From NCBI GenBank assembly GCA_965219235.1, contig OZ244721.1, positions 2,046,001 to 2,110,000 on the forward strand: a DNA stretch of 64,000 nt, in the 5' to 3' direction. This document shows positions 26,913 through 34,364 of the stretch, one piece after another. The position numbers and the translations under genes were made by a program. Below the pieces are notes generated by a model. That model was not told the origin of the DNA and searched no databases. It saw only the letters and a program-made list of their open reading frames with translations. This stretch comes from CBDHCC01 sp965219235. GTDB lineage: Bacteria > Pseudomonadota > Alphaproteobacteria > Sphingomonadales > Sphingomonadaceae. How positions within the stretch are numbered: the stretch's first letter is position 1; every line of letters begins with the position of its first letter.

Positions 26913-28541
26913 ATGACTCGCAAGTTGCTGCTCGTCACCTCGCTCCTGCTCGCAGCCCCGGTCGCCGCTCAGGATGCTCCATCCAAGGAGATGGCCGACA
27001 CGCCCAAGCCGGGTTCGATCGAGGACAAGCACCGGGAGCGGGTGGCCGACGAGGTCGCCGACGCCTGGGCGGTGACGCCCGCCAAGGAGACGGCGGTCAC
27101 CACCGCCCACAGCGTGGCCGTGGGTGGTCGCACGCTCAAATACCATGCGACGGCAGGGACGGTGACGATCCGCGACGACGACGCCAAGCCCACCGCCAGC
27201 GTCTTCTACGTCGCCTACACGCTCGACGGTGCCGATCCAGCCAAGCGGCCGGTCACGTTCTTTTACAATGGCGGTCCGGGATCGTCGTCCGTCTGGCTTC
27301 ATATGGGCTCGTTCGCCCCGGTGCGCGTCAAGACCGCCAATCCGGAGTTCATCCGTCCCGCTCCCTACGGCTTCGGCCCGAACCCGGACACGCTGCTCGA
27401 CAAGACCGACATGGTCTTCATCGACATGGTGGGCGCGGGCTATTCGCGGCCGCTGGGGGATGCGACGGGCAAGGATTTCTGGGGCGTCGACCAGGATGTG
27501 GACGCTTTCGCCAAGACGATCATGGGCTGGACCGACGACAACAGCCGCTGGACCAGCCCCAAGTTCCTGTTCGGCGAGAGCTACGGCACGACCCGCTCGG
27601 CGGCGCTCGCCTACCAGCTGCAGGAACGCGGCATGGCGCTGAACGGCGTCGTTCTGCTGTCGTCCATCCTCAACTATGGCATCCGGCAATCCGGCTACGA
27701 CCAGAGCTACATCAGCTATCTGCCGAGCTACGCGGCGACGGCGTGGTACCACCACAAGCTCACCAATCCGCCAGCGGACCTGCCGACCTACCTGGACGAG
27801 GTCCGCGCCTTTGCCGCCGGCCCCTATGCCGAAGCGCTGTCGAAGGGCCAGAACCTGACGCCGGAGGAGACCGACCGCATCGCCGACAAGCTGGCCGCCT
27901 ACACGGGCCTGTCACCGACCTTCTACAAGCGCGCCAATCTGCGGGTCGATCTCGGCCGCTTTCAAAAGGAACTGCTGCGCGACCAGCGGCTGACCGTCGG
28001 GCGGTTCGACAGCCGCTACACGGGCGTCGACGCCGATGCCGCCGGCGAGAGCCCGGAGTTCGATGCGTCCGACAGCGCCATCTCGTCGGCCTTCATCTCC
28101 ACCTTCAGCGATTACGTGAAGCGGGACCTGAACTACGACACACGCCTGCCCTACCGCGTCTCCGCCTACGGGCTGAAGGACTTCGACTGGGATTGGAAGC
28201 ACCGGCAACCCGGTTCGTACGATCAGCAGAACAACCCGGACGTGGCGGTCGACCTGGCGGCGGCGATCCGCACCAATCCATACCTGAAGGTCCTGTCGCT
28301 CAACGGCTATTACGACATGGCGACGCCGTTCTTCGCCACCGAGTACGACATCGCGCACATGCTGCTCGATTCGCCTCTCAAGGACAACGTGCAGTTCCGC
28401 TACTATCCGTCGGGACACATGATCTACCTGAATCCCGACGCGCTGCATCAGCTGCACAGCGACATGGCGAGCTTTTACGACTCGACCGTCGCTGCCGCGG
28501 CGCAGGATCGTCCTCCGCCCGCCGGATCGGTTCGTGGATAG
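26913..28541 (+). CDS. S10-family serine carboxypeptidase, exported
   Basis: A 542-residue carboxypeptidase with a signal peptide (KLLLVTSLLLAAPVAAQ). The S10 hallmarks are the oxyanion loop FFYNGGPGSSSVWLH and the nucleophile Ser223 in FGESYGTTR. The Asp lies in LNGYYDMATP and the His in YPSGHMIYL near the C terminus. It also carries the GAGYSRP loop that follows MVFIDMVG. It removes C-terminal residues from peptides at mildly acidic pH in characterised relatives. The stop overlaps the acid phosphatase start by eight bases, and it is paralogous to the S10 gene at 29404. Confidence 0.9.
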   Translation: MTRKLLLVTSLLLAAPVAAQDAPSKEMADTPKPGSIEDKHRERVADEVADAWAVTPAKETAVTTAHSVAVGGRTLKYHATAGTVTIRDDDAKPTASVFYVAYTLDGADPAKRPVTFFYNGGPGSSSVWLHMGSFAPVRVKTANPEFIRPAPYGFGPNPDTLLDKTDMVFIDMVGAGYSRPLGDATGKDFWGVDQDVDAFAKTIMGWTDDNSRWTSPKFLFGESYGTTRSAALAYQLQERGMALNGVVLLSSILNYGIRQSGYDQSYISYLPSYAATAWYHHKLTNPPADLPTYLDEVRAFAAGPYAEALSKGQNLTPEETDRIADKLAAYTGLSPTFYKRANLRVDLGRFQKELLRDQRLTVGRFDSRYTGVDADAAGESPEFDASDSAISSAFISTFSDYVKRDLNYDTRLPYRVSAYGLKDFDWDWKHRQPGSYDQQNNPDVAVDLAAAIRTNPYLKVLSLNGYYDMATPFFATEYDIAHMLLDSPLKDNVQFRYYPSGHMIYLNPDALHQLHSDMASFYDSTVAAAAQDRPPPAGSVRG

Positions 28542-29322
28542 GCGGATCGGCGTCGCGTGCGCGGCGCTGGTCCTGTCCGCCGCCGCCTCCTTCGGCGGCG
28601 TTCAGGCGAAACCGAGCGACAAGCTTGAAGCGAGCGCCTTTGATATCTTGCGCGTGCTGCCGCCCGCACCCCGGGCGGGAGACGCGCGTGACCGCGCCGA
28701 TCGCGCCATCTTTCGCAAAACGCGCAGACTGGTGGGCACGCCCAGGTGGGCGCTGGCGATCAACGACGTGGGGCTGGAGCCGGCCGACATGCTGCGTGAC
28801 TTCTCGTGCTCCGTCGGCGTGACGCTGACGCCGGGCAACGCGCCGCGCACCGTGGCGCTGGTCGCCCAAGCGACCGGCGCCGTCGGCCCATCGATCGGTC
28901 GGGCGAAGGACTTCTACGCGCGGCCGCGCCCCTATCGGATCGACCGGGGCGCGATCTGCCAGCCGGCGAGCGAGCTCAAGCCGAACGCGGACTACCCCTC
29001 CGGCCACACCACGCTCGGCTGGATGTGGGCGACGCTCTTGGCCGAACTGGCGCCTGATCGCGCCACCGATATCCTGGCGCGGGGCCGCGCCTTCGGGGAG
29101 AGCCGGATTGTGTGCGGGGTCCACAGCGCCAGCGCGGTGGAGGCGGGCCGGACGACGGCGGCCGCGGCGCTGACGCCGCTCAGCGGCGACGACGAGTTCC
29201 GATCCAATTTCGCGGCCGCGCGCGCGGAGCTCGCGAGCCTGCGAGCGGATGGGCGCACGCCGCGTGCCGACGCCGAGCAGTGTGCGGCTGAGCGCGCGCT
29301 GGTCACACGGCCGGTGTATTAA
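28534..29322 (+). CDS. Class A non-specific acid phosphatase-like protein (PAP2 fold)
   Basis: A 262-residue exported phosphatase read from GTG, overlapping the S10 stop. Signal: GVACAALVLSAAASFGGVQA. The PAP2 motifs are KDFYARPRPYRI and YPSGHTTLGW, and the third reads GESRIVCGVHSASAVEAGR. In the third motif the Arg and His are kept, but the Asp expected four residues after His is Ala, as in a subgroup of these enzymes. Family members release phosphate from many organic esters in the periplasm. Its place among peptidases and PhoD supports a nutrient-scavenging unit. Confidence 0.82.
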   Translation: MDRRIGVACAALVLSAAASFGGVQAKPSDKLEASAFDILRVLPPAPRAGDARDRADRAIFRKTRRLVGTPRWALAINDVGLEPADMLRDFSCSVGVTLTPGNAPRTVALVAQATGAVGPSIGRAKDFYARPRPYRIDRGAICQPASELKPNADYPSGHTTLGWMWATLLAELAPDRATDILARGRAFGESRIVCGVHSASAVEAGRTTAAAALTPLSGDDEFRSNFAAARAELASLRADGRTPRADAEQCAAERALVTRPVY

Positions 29323-29403
29323 TGAGCAGCAGTCCGCAGGCATCATTGTTCACTCCGACGCAACTGCGAGAGCCGCTACAAATTTCAAGCTGAGGACCTT
29401 TCT

Positions 29404-30915
29404 GTGTTGAGACACTCGCCCTTCATCGCCGCCATCTCTTCCGCCCTGCTCCTGACGGCGCCCGTGGCTGCGCAGGAGAAGCAGGTGACGTCCACCGTCG
29501 AGAAGAAGGTCGACGATGAGATGAAACTCCCGCCGCTACCGGCCGACAAGACGCTGCGGCAGTCGGCGCGGATCGGCGGGCGGACGATCGCGTATGACGC
29601 GACGGTGGGCACGATCCCGGTGCGCGACACAAAGGGCAAGGAGATCGGGCAGGTGGTCTACACCGCCTATACGGTTCCCGACGCCGGTCCCCAGCGGCCG
29701 GTGACGTTCGCCTTCAACGGCGGCCCCGGCGCGTCGTCCGTGTACCTCAACATGGGCGCGGTGGGGCCGAAGCGCGTCCCGTTCGGGTCGCAGGGCAACG
29801 CGCCCTCGGACGCACCGATCGCCACCGACAATCCCAACAGCTGGCTCGACTTCACCGACCTGGTGTTCATCGACCCGATCGGCACCGGCTTCAGCCGCAG
29901 CCTGGTGGACGAGGAGGAGACGAAGACCGACTTCTACGCCAACGATCCCGACATCCGATATCTGTCGAAGGTGGTGTTCGACTGGCTGGTGAAGGCCGGC
30001 CGCCTGCGCTCGCCCAAATACGTGATGGGCGAGAGCTATGGCGGCTACCGCGCGCCACGCATCGCCTATGAGCTGCAGTCGCAGATCGGGGTCGGCGTGA
30101 CCGGTCTCATCATGGTCTCGCCTTACCTGGATCCCGCGTCCGGAAGCGGGGCCACGGCGCTGTCGCCGCTCCCCTGGATGATCGACCTGCCCTCGATGGC
30201 CGCCGCCCACCTGGAGCGCGAGGGGCAGCTGACGCCGGTCACCATGGCGCAGGTGGAGGCGTACACGCGAGGCGAGTTCGCATTGGACCTGCTGAAGGGC
30301 CGGTCGGACCCGCAGGCGGTGGCGCGGCTGACCGACAACGTCAGCCGGCTGACCGGCCTCGAACCCGCCCTGGTGCAGACGCTCGGCGGGCGGGTCGACA
30401 CGGGCACCTACCTGCGCGAGGTGCATCGGGCCGAGGGCACGATCGGGAGCGTGTACGACTCCAACGTCACCGCCTTCGATCCCTTCCCGTGGTCAGCCAC
30501 TCGGCAGTCCAACGATCCGATCCTGGACGCGCTGATCGCGCCCACCACCAGCGCCATGGTGGACTTCATCACCCGAGAGGTCGGGTGGAAGACCGACGCG
30601 CGCTACCATGCGCTGTCCTACGACGTGAACGAGGCATGGGACCGTGGCAAGCCGGACGACACTCCGGTGCAGGACCTGCGCAAGGCGATTGCGAACGATC
30701 CGCGCATGGCGGTCATGATCGTGCACGGCTGGGACGACCTGTCCTGCCCCTTCTTCGCGTCGCGCCTGATCGTCGACCAGATGCCGCAGTTCGGCGCGGC
30801 CGAGCGTGTCCAGCTGCGCGTCTATCCGGGCGGACACATGTTCTACAGCCGCCCGGACAGTGGAGCGGCGTTCAAGCGCGACGCTGAGGCGGTGTACGCG
30901 CGTCAGCCAGCCTGA
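29404..30915 (+). CDS. S10-family serine carboxypeptidase, exported (second copy)
   Basis: A 503-residue paralogue of the S10 enzyme at 26913, read from a GTG with GAGGACC upstream. Signal sequence IAAISSALLLTAPVAAQ; then the shared FAFNGGPGASSVYLNMG loop, Ser211 in MGESYGGYRAPR, Asp in IVHGWDDLSCPF and His in YPGGHMFY. The N-terminal linker is Lys/Glu-rich (QVTSTVEKKVDDEMKLPP). The two copies differ in length and in the surroundings of the Ser, suggesting different C-terminal preferences. About 80 bases separate it from the acid phosphatase gene, so it may be in the same transcript. Confidence 0.9.
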   Translation: MLRHSPFIAAISSALLLTAPVAAQEKQVTSTVEKKVDDEMKLPPLPADKTLRQSARIGGRTIAYDATVGTIPVRDTKGKEIGQVVYTAYTVPDAGPQRPVTFAFNGGPGASSVYLNMGAVGPKRVPFGSQGNAPSDAPIATDNPNSWLDFTDLVFIDPIGTGFSRSLVDEEETKTDFYANDPDIRYLSKVVFDWLVKAGRLRSPKYVMGESYGGYRAPRIAYELQSQIGVGVTGLIMVSPYLDPASGSGATALSPLPWMIDLPSMAAAHLEREGQLTPVTMAQVEAYTRGEFALDLLKGRSDPQAVARLTDNVSRLTGLEPALVQTLGGRVDTGTYLREVHRAEGTIGSVYDSNVTAFDPFPWSATRQSNDPILDALIAPTTSAMVDFITREVGWKTDARYHALSYDVNEAWDRGKPDDTPVQDLRKAIANDPRMAVMIVHGWDDLSCPFFASRLIVDQMPQFGAAERVQLRVYPGGHMFYSRPDSGAAFKRDAEAVYARQPA

Positions 30916-30962
30916 TCGCCCTTGCCGACCCGGCGTCCGGCCTGGAGGTTGCAACCTGGGCA

Positions 30963-30980
30963 AGATGATATATCGTCACC
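30963..30980 (+). promoter_or_regulatory. AT-rich palindrome, operator candidate (site D)
   Basis: GATGATATATCGTC equals its reverse complement at 12 of 14 positions (GAYGATATATCRTC). It lies about 35 bases before the DUF4142 ATG and shares ATGATATA with sites A and B, making it the most symmetric of the four. Confidence 0.45.
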
Positions 30981-31013
30981 CTATGTCCACCTGATGCGAT
31001 GAGGTCATCTTTG

Positions 31014-31601
31014 ATGAAAAAGCTTTCGATCCTGGTAGCGCTCTCGCCGCTCACGCTCGTAGCGGGATGCAATCAGCCAGCCACGAACACGACTCCGGCC
31101 AATGTCAGCGCGGACGAGACGACGATCCTTCCCGCTGATGAGACGGACACCGGGTCGACCATGGATGCGGCGGCAGCCATGACGGGGCAACAGTTCGCCG
31201 ACGCCATGGGGGCGAACGGCACATACGAGATCGAGTCCTCCAAGCTGGCGCTCGCGAAGAGTTCCAACCCCTCTTCCAAACCCTCCGCCCGTGAAAAGAT
31301 CGGGGACCACACCAAAGCCAATGCCGTCCTCAAGGCGGCGGCGGCCGAGGCGCAACCCCCGATCACCCCGTCCTTCGCCATGACGCCTGAGCAGGAGGAG
31401 GACATTGCGGCTCTCAAGGCGGCGAACGGCGCTGAGTTTGACCGCCTGTACACGACCCAGAAGATCGCTTTGCACGAGGCGGCCATTCGGCAGATGCAGG
31501 ACTATTCCGCGCACGGCGGCGTGGAGCCACTCAGGCGCTGGGCCAGCGACACCCTGCCGATGATCAAGAGGCACGAGGCCAAGTTCGAAGAAACCCGCTA
31601 A
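31014..31601 (+). CDS. DUF4142 lipoprotein
   Basis: A 195-residue protein. The ATG at 31014 has GAGG ten bases upstream and opens into a lipoprotein signal (LSILVALSPLTLVAGCNQ), so it is anchored by Cys. After a Thr/Asp-rich linker comes a DUF4142 domain: FADAMGANGTYEIESSKLAL and, in the second half, FDRLYTTQKIALHEAAIRQM and TLPMIKRHEAKFEETR. DUF4142 has a four-helix, ferritin-like layout and appears in stress and nutrient-responsive loci, but its biochemical role is not settled. It may be co-regulated with the peptidase cluster through site D. The stop overlaps the end of a gamma-glutamyltransferase remnant. Confidence 0.78.
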   Translation: MKKLSILVALSPLTLVAGCNQPATNTTPANVSADETTILPADETDTGSTMDAAAAMTGQQFADAMGANGTYEIESSKLALAKSSNPSSKPSAREKIGDHTKANAVLKAAAAEAQPPITPSFAMTPEQEEDIAALKAANGAEFDRLYTTQKIALHEAAIRQMQDYSAHGGVEPLRRWASDTLPMIKRHEAKFEETR

Positions 31602-31945
31602 CTCGGCGAACGGTGCGAATGGCCGGCGATGTGCGAGCCGCTTGCCATGACCCAGTATTTTTGCCCGACGCGCCCCCAACAGCCGCTGGCCTGACCGTCC
31701 TTCCGCATCTCGGTGGTGCCGGTGCAGACGCCAGTGACCGGGTTACGGGCGATCGCCTGGTAGCCGCCGACCGGGATGCCGGTCCGCTCGACTTTCACCT
31801 TGTGGCCCATCGCGCGCAACGCCTCCACGGTGGCGGACGGAATGCCAGGCTCCACAAAGAGCGTGCCGAGATCGTCGGTGGCGCCGGTGTCCGCCACCCC
31901 GCCAAGCGCGTCGGTGGGCTGGTGCCGGTAGAAAGCCGGCGTTGG
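31598..31945 (-). pseudogene. Gamma-glutamyltransferase, C-terminal remnant
   Basis: The last 115 codons of a gamma-glutamyltransferase small subunit: PAFYRHQPTDALGGVADTG, then EPGIPSATVEALRAMGHKVK and GGYQAIARNPVTGVCTGTTE ending in MRKDGQASG. An in-frame TAG at 31946-31948 closes the frame upstream and the nucleophile Thr, the autoprocessing site and the large subunit are all missing. The fragment ends at a breakpoint about 50 bases before a tRNA-Glu remnant. It was once a peptide/glutathione-degrading enzyme of the same functional theme as the cluster to its left. Confidence 0.7.
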
Positions 31946-31992
31946 CTACGATTTCAGGCGGCCTCAACATTGTCCTGAGAAACCCGCAGAGG

Positions 31993-32041
31993 AGGCCCTC
32001 TCACAGCGAAAACACGCGTTCGAGTCCCGTAGGGGTCACCA
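31993..32041 (+). pseudogene. 3' half of a tRNA-Glu gene (anticodon arm to CCA)
   Basis: The segment runs from an anticodon arm with CCCTCTCAC (anticodon CTC) through a T arm ACGCG-TTCGAGT-CCCGT to the acceptor strand AGGGGTC, discriminator A and an encoded CCA. Alphaproteobacterial tRNA-Glu genes begin GACCCC and end GGGGTCACCA, which fits. The T stem has one mismatch and the anticodon stem is imperfect, and no 5' half exists upstream, so it is not a working tRNA. A 3' tRNA piece like this is what integrative elements leave at an attachment site. Confidence 0.6.
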
Positions 32042-32343
32042 TGATTTCAGCGACTTAGCGGTCGAGAGCCGCCATTCCCCAAGCCGCTCGGGCAATGAAA
32101 TGGGGAACAGACGGGTTGGCGCGGGCTGAGCCCATCGGCAACAGTCGGAGACATTTCATTTTCGAGTCGTCATCGGATCGCATCGTGTTGACTGGTGAAG
32201 CATGCCTCGCTCGTTCATTGTGAGTTCGTGGCCGGAGTGAACCCGAAAAGCTTGCGGTTCATGGCCGGAAAGCGCCTGCGCCGGGCGCAGCTATCCCATG
32301 GCGGCACGTCGTTCGTGAAAGACCAGGCGGTCGATGTTGTAGG
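32042..32343. other. Intergenic DNA between tRNA remnant and IS remnant
   Basis: No conserved frame was found. The stretch lies between the tRNA-Glu scar and the end of an IS5-family remnant and may include the outer end of that element, but I could not find a matching terminal repeat. Confidence 0.35.
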
Positions 32344-32760
32344 CTAGGCCACCGGCTCATTAGTGCGCAACCAGATGCGGATGGAGGCGAGCTGGATTGA
32401 GGCGAGGAAGTTGTCGTCGCGCTTGTCATATCGGGTTGCGACGGCACGGAGGTGTTTGAGTTTGTTGAAGAAGCGTTCGACGAGGTTTCGGTATCGGTAG
32501 AGGAACAGGCTGAAGGCGGGCACGCGGGTCCGCTGCGGCATGGGCGGGATATTGGCGACTGCGCCTTTATCGGCGATTGCGGCGCGTAGCTTGTCGGCAT
32601 CATAGGCCCGGTCGGCGAGCAGGATCGATCCTGGCGACAGACTGTCGAGCATGGTGAAGGCGCTATGTCCGTCATCGGCCCGTCCCTCGCTGAGCACGAG
32701 GCTGATCGGCAGTCCGTCGGCATCGACCATGGCATGGATGCAGCGCAGGAGAGGGTGTCC
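32344..32760 (-). mobile_element. IS5-family transposase, C-terminal remnant
   Basis: The frame reads IHAMVDADGLPISLVLSEGR, then SILLADRAYDADKLRAAI, with the second catalytic Asp in the usual DRAYDAD context, and later FLYRYRNLVERFFNKLKHLR with the Glu of the YREK-like region, followed by ATRYDKRDDNFLASIQLA. This is the C-terminal half of an IS5-family DDE transposase. The N-terminal half is missing: similarity begins at about 32760, where the sequence joins DNA in front of the MBL-fold gene. The element is dead. Confidence 0.8.
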
Positions 32761-32822
32761 CGACAGGGCGTGACGGCTAGAAACGTTTCGACAGCGCTCC
32801 GGCAACCGCTAGACCCGTGCCG

Positions 32823-33821
32823 ATGACGCGCAACCGCTACTACGACGGACCTCCAAGCGACCACTTCGGCGGGGTCCGCTTCTTCAACCCCGGTCAGCCC
32901 TCCACCGATCGAGGGCTGCGCGCCATGCTGCGCTGGAAGCTGGCGGGCGGGGCCTCGAAATGGCCGGCCTCCGTACCCGTGTCCCAGGCCCGGCCGGAGC
33001 CCCGCGTTTCGGGTCTGCGCGTCACCGCCATCGGCCACGCCTCGCTCCTGATCCAGGCGGCGGGACTCAACATCCTCACCGATCCCGTCTGGTCGGAGCG
33101 CGCCAGTCCGTTCTCCTTCGCGGGGCCGAAGCGGGTGTGCGCACCGGGAATCGCCTTCGACGACCTGCCGCCGATCGACGCCGTGCTCATCAGCCACTGC
33201 CACTATGATCATCTGGACGTGGCGACGCTCCGACGGCTCCACGCGGCGCACGCGCCCCTGATGGTGATGCCGCTCGGCAACGATGCCATCGTGCGGGCGG
33301 CTGTGCCGGAGGCGCGCTGCATGGTGGGCGACTGGTGGGATCGCCTCGACCTGGGGGCCGGCGTGGCGTCCACGCTGACGCCCGCCACCCACTGGGCGAA
33401 CCGCTGGCCCACCGACGTGCGGATGGCGCTCTGGTCCGGCCACTGGCTACAGACGCCGTCGGGCACCGTGTGGTTCGCGGGTGACACCGGCTATGGCGAT
33501 GGCGCGATCTTCGGACAGATCCGGGAGCGGCTGGGCGCGCCGGATGTGGCGCTGATCCCGATCGGCGCCTACGAGCCGCGCTGGTTCATGGCCGCGCAGC
33601 ACGTCAATCCCGCCGAGGCCGTGCGCATCTTCCTAACCGTGGAGGCTGGACACGCGCTGGGGATTCACTGGGGAACGTTTCAGCTGACCGACGAGGCCCG
33701 CGACGCGCCCCGGCTGGCGCTGGCCACCGCCCTGTCGGCGAACGGCATTCCGCCGCGCCGCTTCGTGGCTGCTCAGCCGGGGGCAGTGTACGAATTTGCA
33801 GTCTCGTCTGCGGAACCATAG
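32823..33821 (+). CDS. MBL-fold metal-dependent hydrolase
   Basis: A 332-residue metallo-beta-lactamase-fold protein of the NAPE-PLD/UlaG-like type. It has the characteristic opening (FFNPGQPSTDRGLRAMLRWK), the substrate-barrel strand VTAIGHASLLIQ, and the metal motif HCHYDHLD at about residues 121-128. Further metal ligands lie in THWANRWPTD, FAGDTGYGD and GIHWGTFQ. These proteins hydrolyse phosphodiester or lactone-type bonds, and the substrate here is unknown. The ATG at 32823 was preferred to a GTG six bases earlier. The upstream DNA is the truncated IS, so its native promoter may be gone. Confidence 0.85.
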   Translation: MTRNRYYDGPPSDHFGGVRFFNPGQPSTDRGLRAMLRWKLAGGASKWPASVPVSQARPEPRVSGLRVTAIGHASLLIQAAGLNILTDPVWSERASPFSFAGPKRVCAPGIAFDDLPPIDAVLISHCHYDHLDVATLRRLHAAHAPLMVMPLGNDAIVRAAVPEARCMVGDWWDRLDLGAGVASTLTPATHWANRWPTDVRMALWSGHWLQTPSGTVWFAGDTGYGDGAIFGQIRERLGAPDVALIPIGAYEPRWFMAAQHVNPAEAVRIFLTVEAGHALGIHWGTFQLTDEARDAPRLALATALSANGIPPRRFVAAQPGAVYEFAVSSAEP

Positions 33822-34150
33822 TGCGTGGCGCTTCGGTCTTCACCCTGTCTTCCGGTGCGGACGAGGCGGCGATCAAGGCCGCCCAACTGGCGATGGTGGA
33901 GCGCGTGGCGGCCTGTGTGCCCGGCTACCGACTGAAGCAGGCGGTGCAATTCGAACGCTTCGGCTCCAACGATCCCGTCCGCATCTCGGGACAGGGTCCG
34001 TTTCAGGGGGTGAAGACCACCGTGTTCCTGGAGGTGGAGGGGGCCGGCCATCACCTGCCGGCCTATGCCGGCAATCTGGACATCATGACCTCGGCTGCGC
34101 TGACGGCCGCGGAGGGCGTGGCCGCGCGTCGGCTGGAGATGGCGGCGTGA
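33821..34150 (+). pseudogene. Acetaldehyde dehydrogenase (acylating), C-terminal fragment
   Basis: About one third of a MhpF/DmpF-type enzyme: VPGYRLKQAVQFERFG, then KTTVFLEVEGAGHHLPAYAG and NLDIMTSAALTAAEGVA, the standard C terminus. The NAD-binding domain and the catalytic Cys are missing. It abuts the MBL-fold stop (TAGTG overlap), which marks the joint. The stop overlaps by four bases the start of the next relic, as in intact meta-cleavage operons where this enzyme precedes the aldolase. Confidence 0.75.
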
Positions 34151-34200
34151 GCTTCGATCCCACCCAGACCGCGCTCTACATCCAATCGGCGGGGCGGTGA
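34147..34200 (+). pseudogene. 4-hydroxy-2-oxovalerate aldolase, first codons only
   Basis: GTG start overlapping the dehydrogenase fragment, reading SFDPTQTALYIQ, the normal opening of DmpG/MhpE-type aldolases (which continue with DVTLRDG). Here the frame breaks after Gln into SAGR and a stop. Only the first dozen codons survive before a deletion joint near 34185. Confidence 0.6.
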
Positions 34201-34280
34201 TCAACAGCCGGGGGAGCTTGGGGGGCTTCGTCGGACCTTATACGATCGGTCAGCTGCGCGGGATGGAGAGTTCGGCATAG
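34188..34280 (+). pseudogene. MFS transporter, last codons only
   Basis: In the frame of GTG 34197 the sequence reads AVINSRGSLGGFVGPYTIGQ, which matches the penultimate-helix motif of MFS aromatic-acid/tartrate transporters (AINSxGNLGGFVGPY). It ends at TAG 34278-34280. It is fused directly to the aldolase start, so the DNA between aldolase and transporter was deleted in one event. Confidence 0.55.
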
Positions 34281-34364
34281 AGCGGGCGCCATGCTGACCG
34301 CCGCGCTCATCACGCGTCGCTCGCCCGACACGCGCGCACCGCAACAGCAGAAGGATAGGACGAG

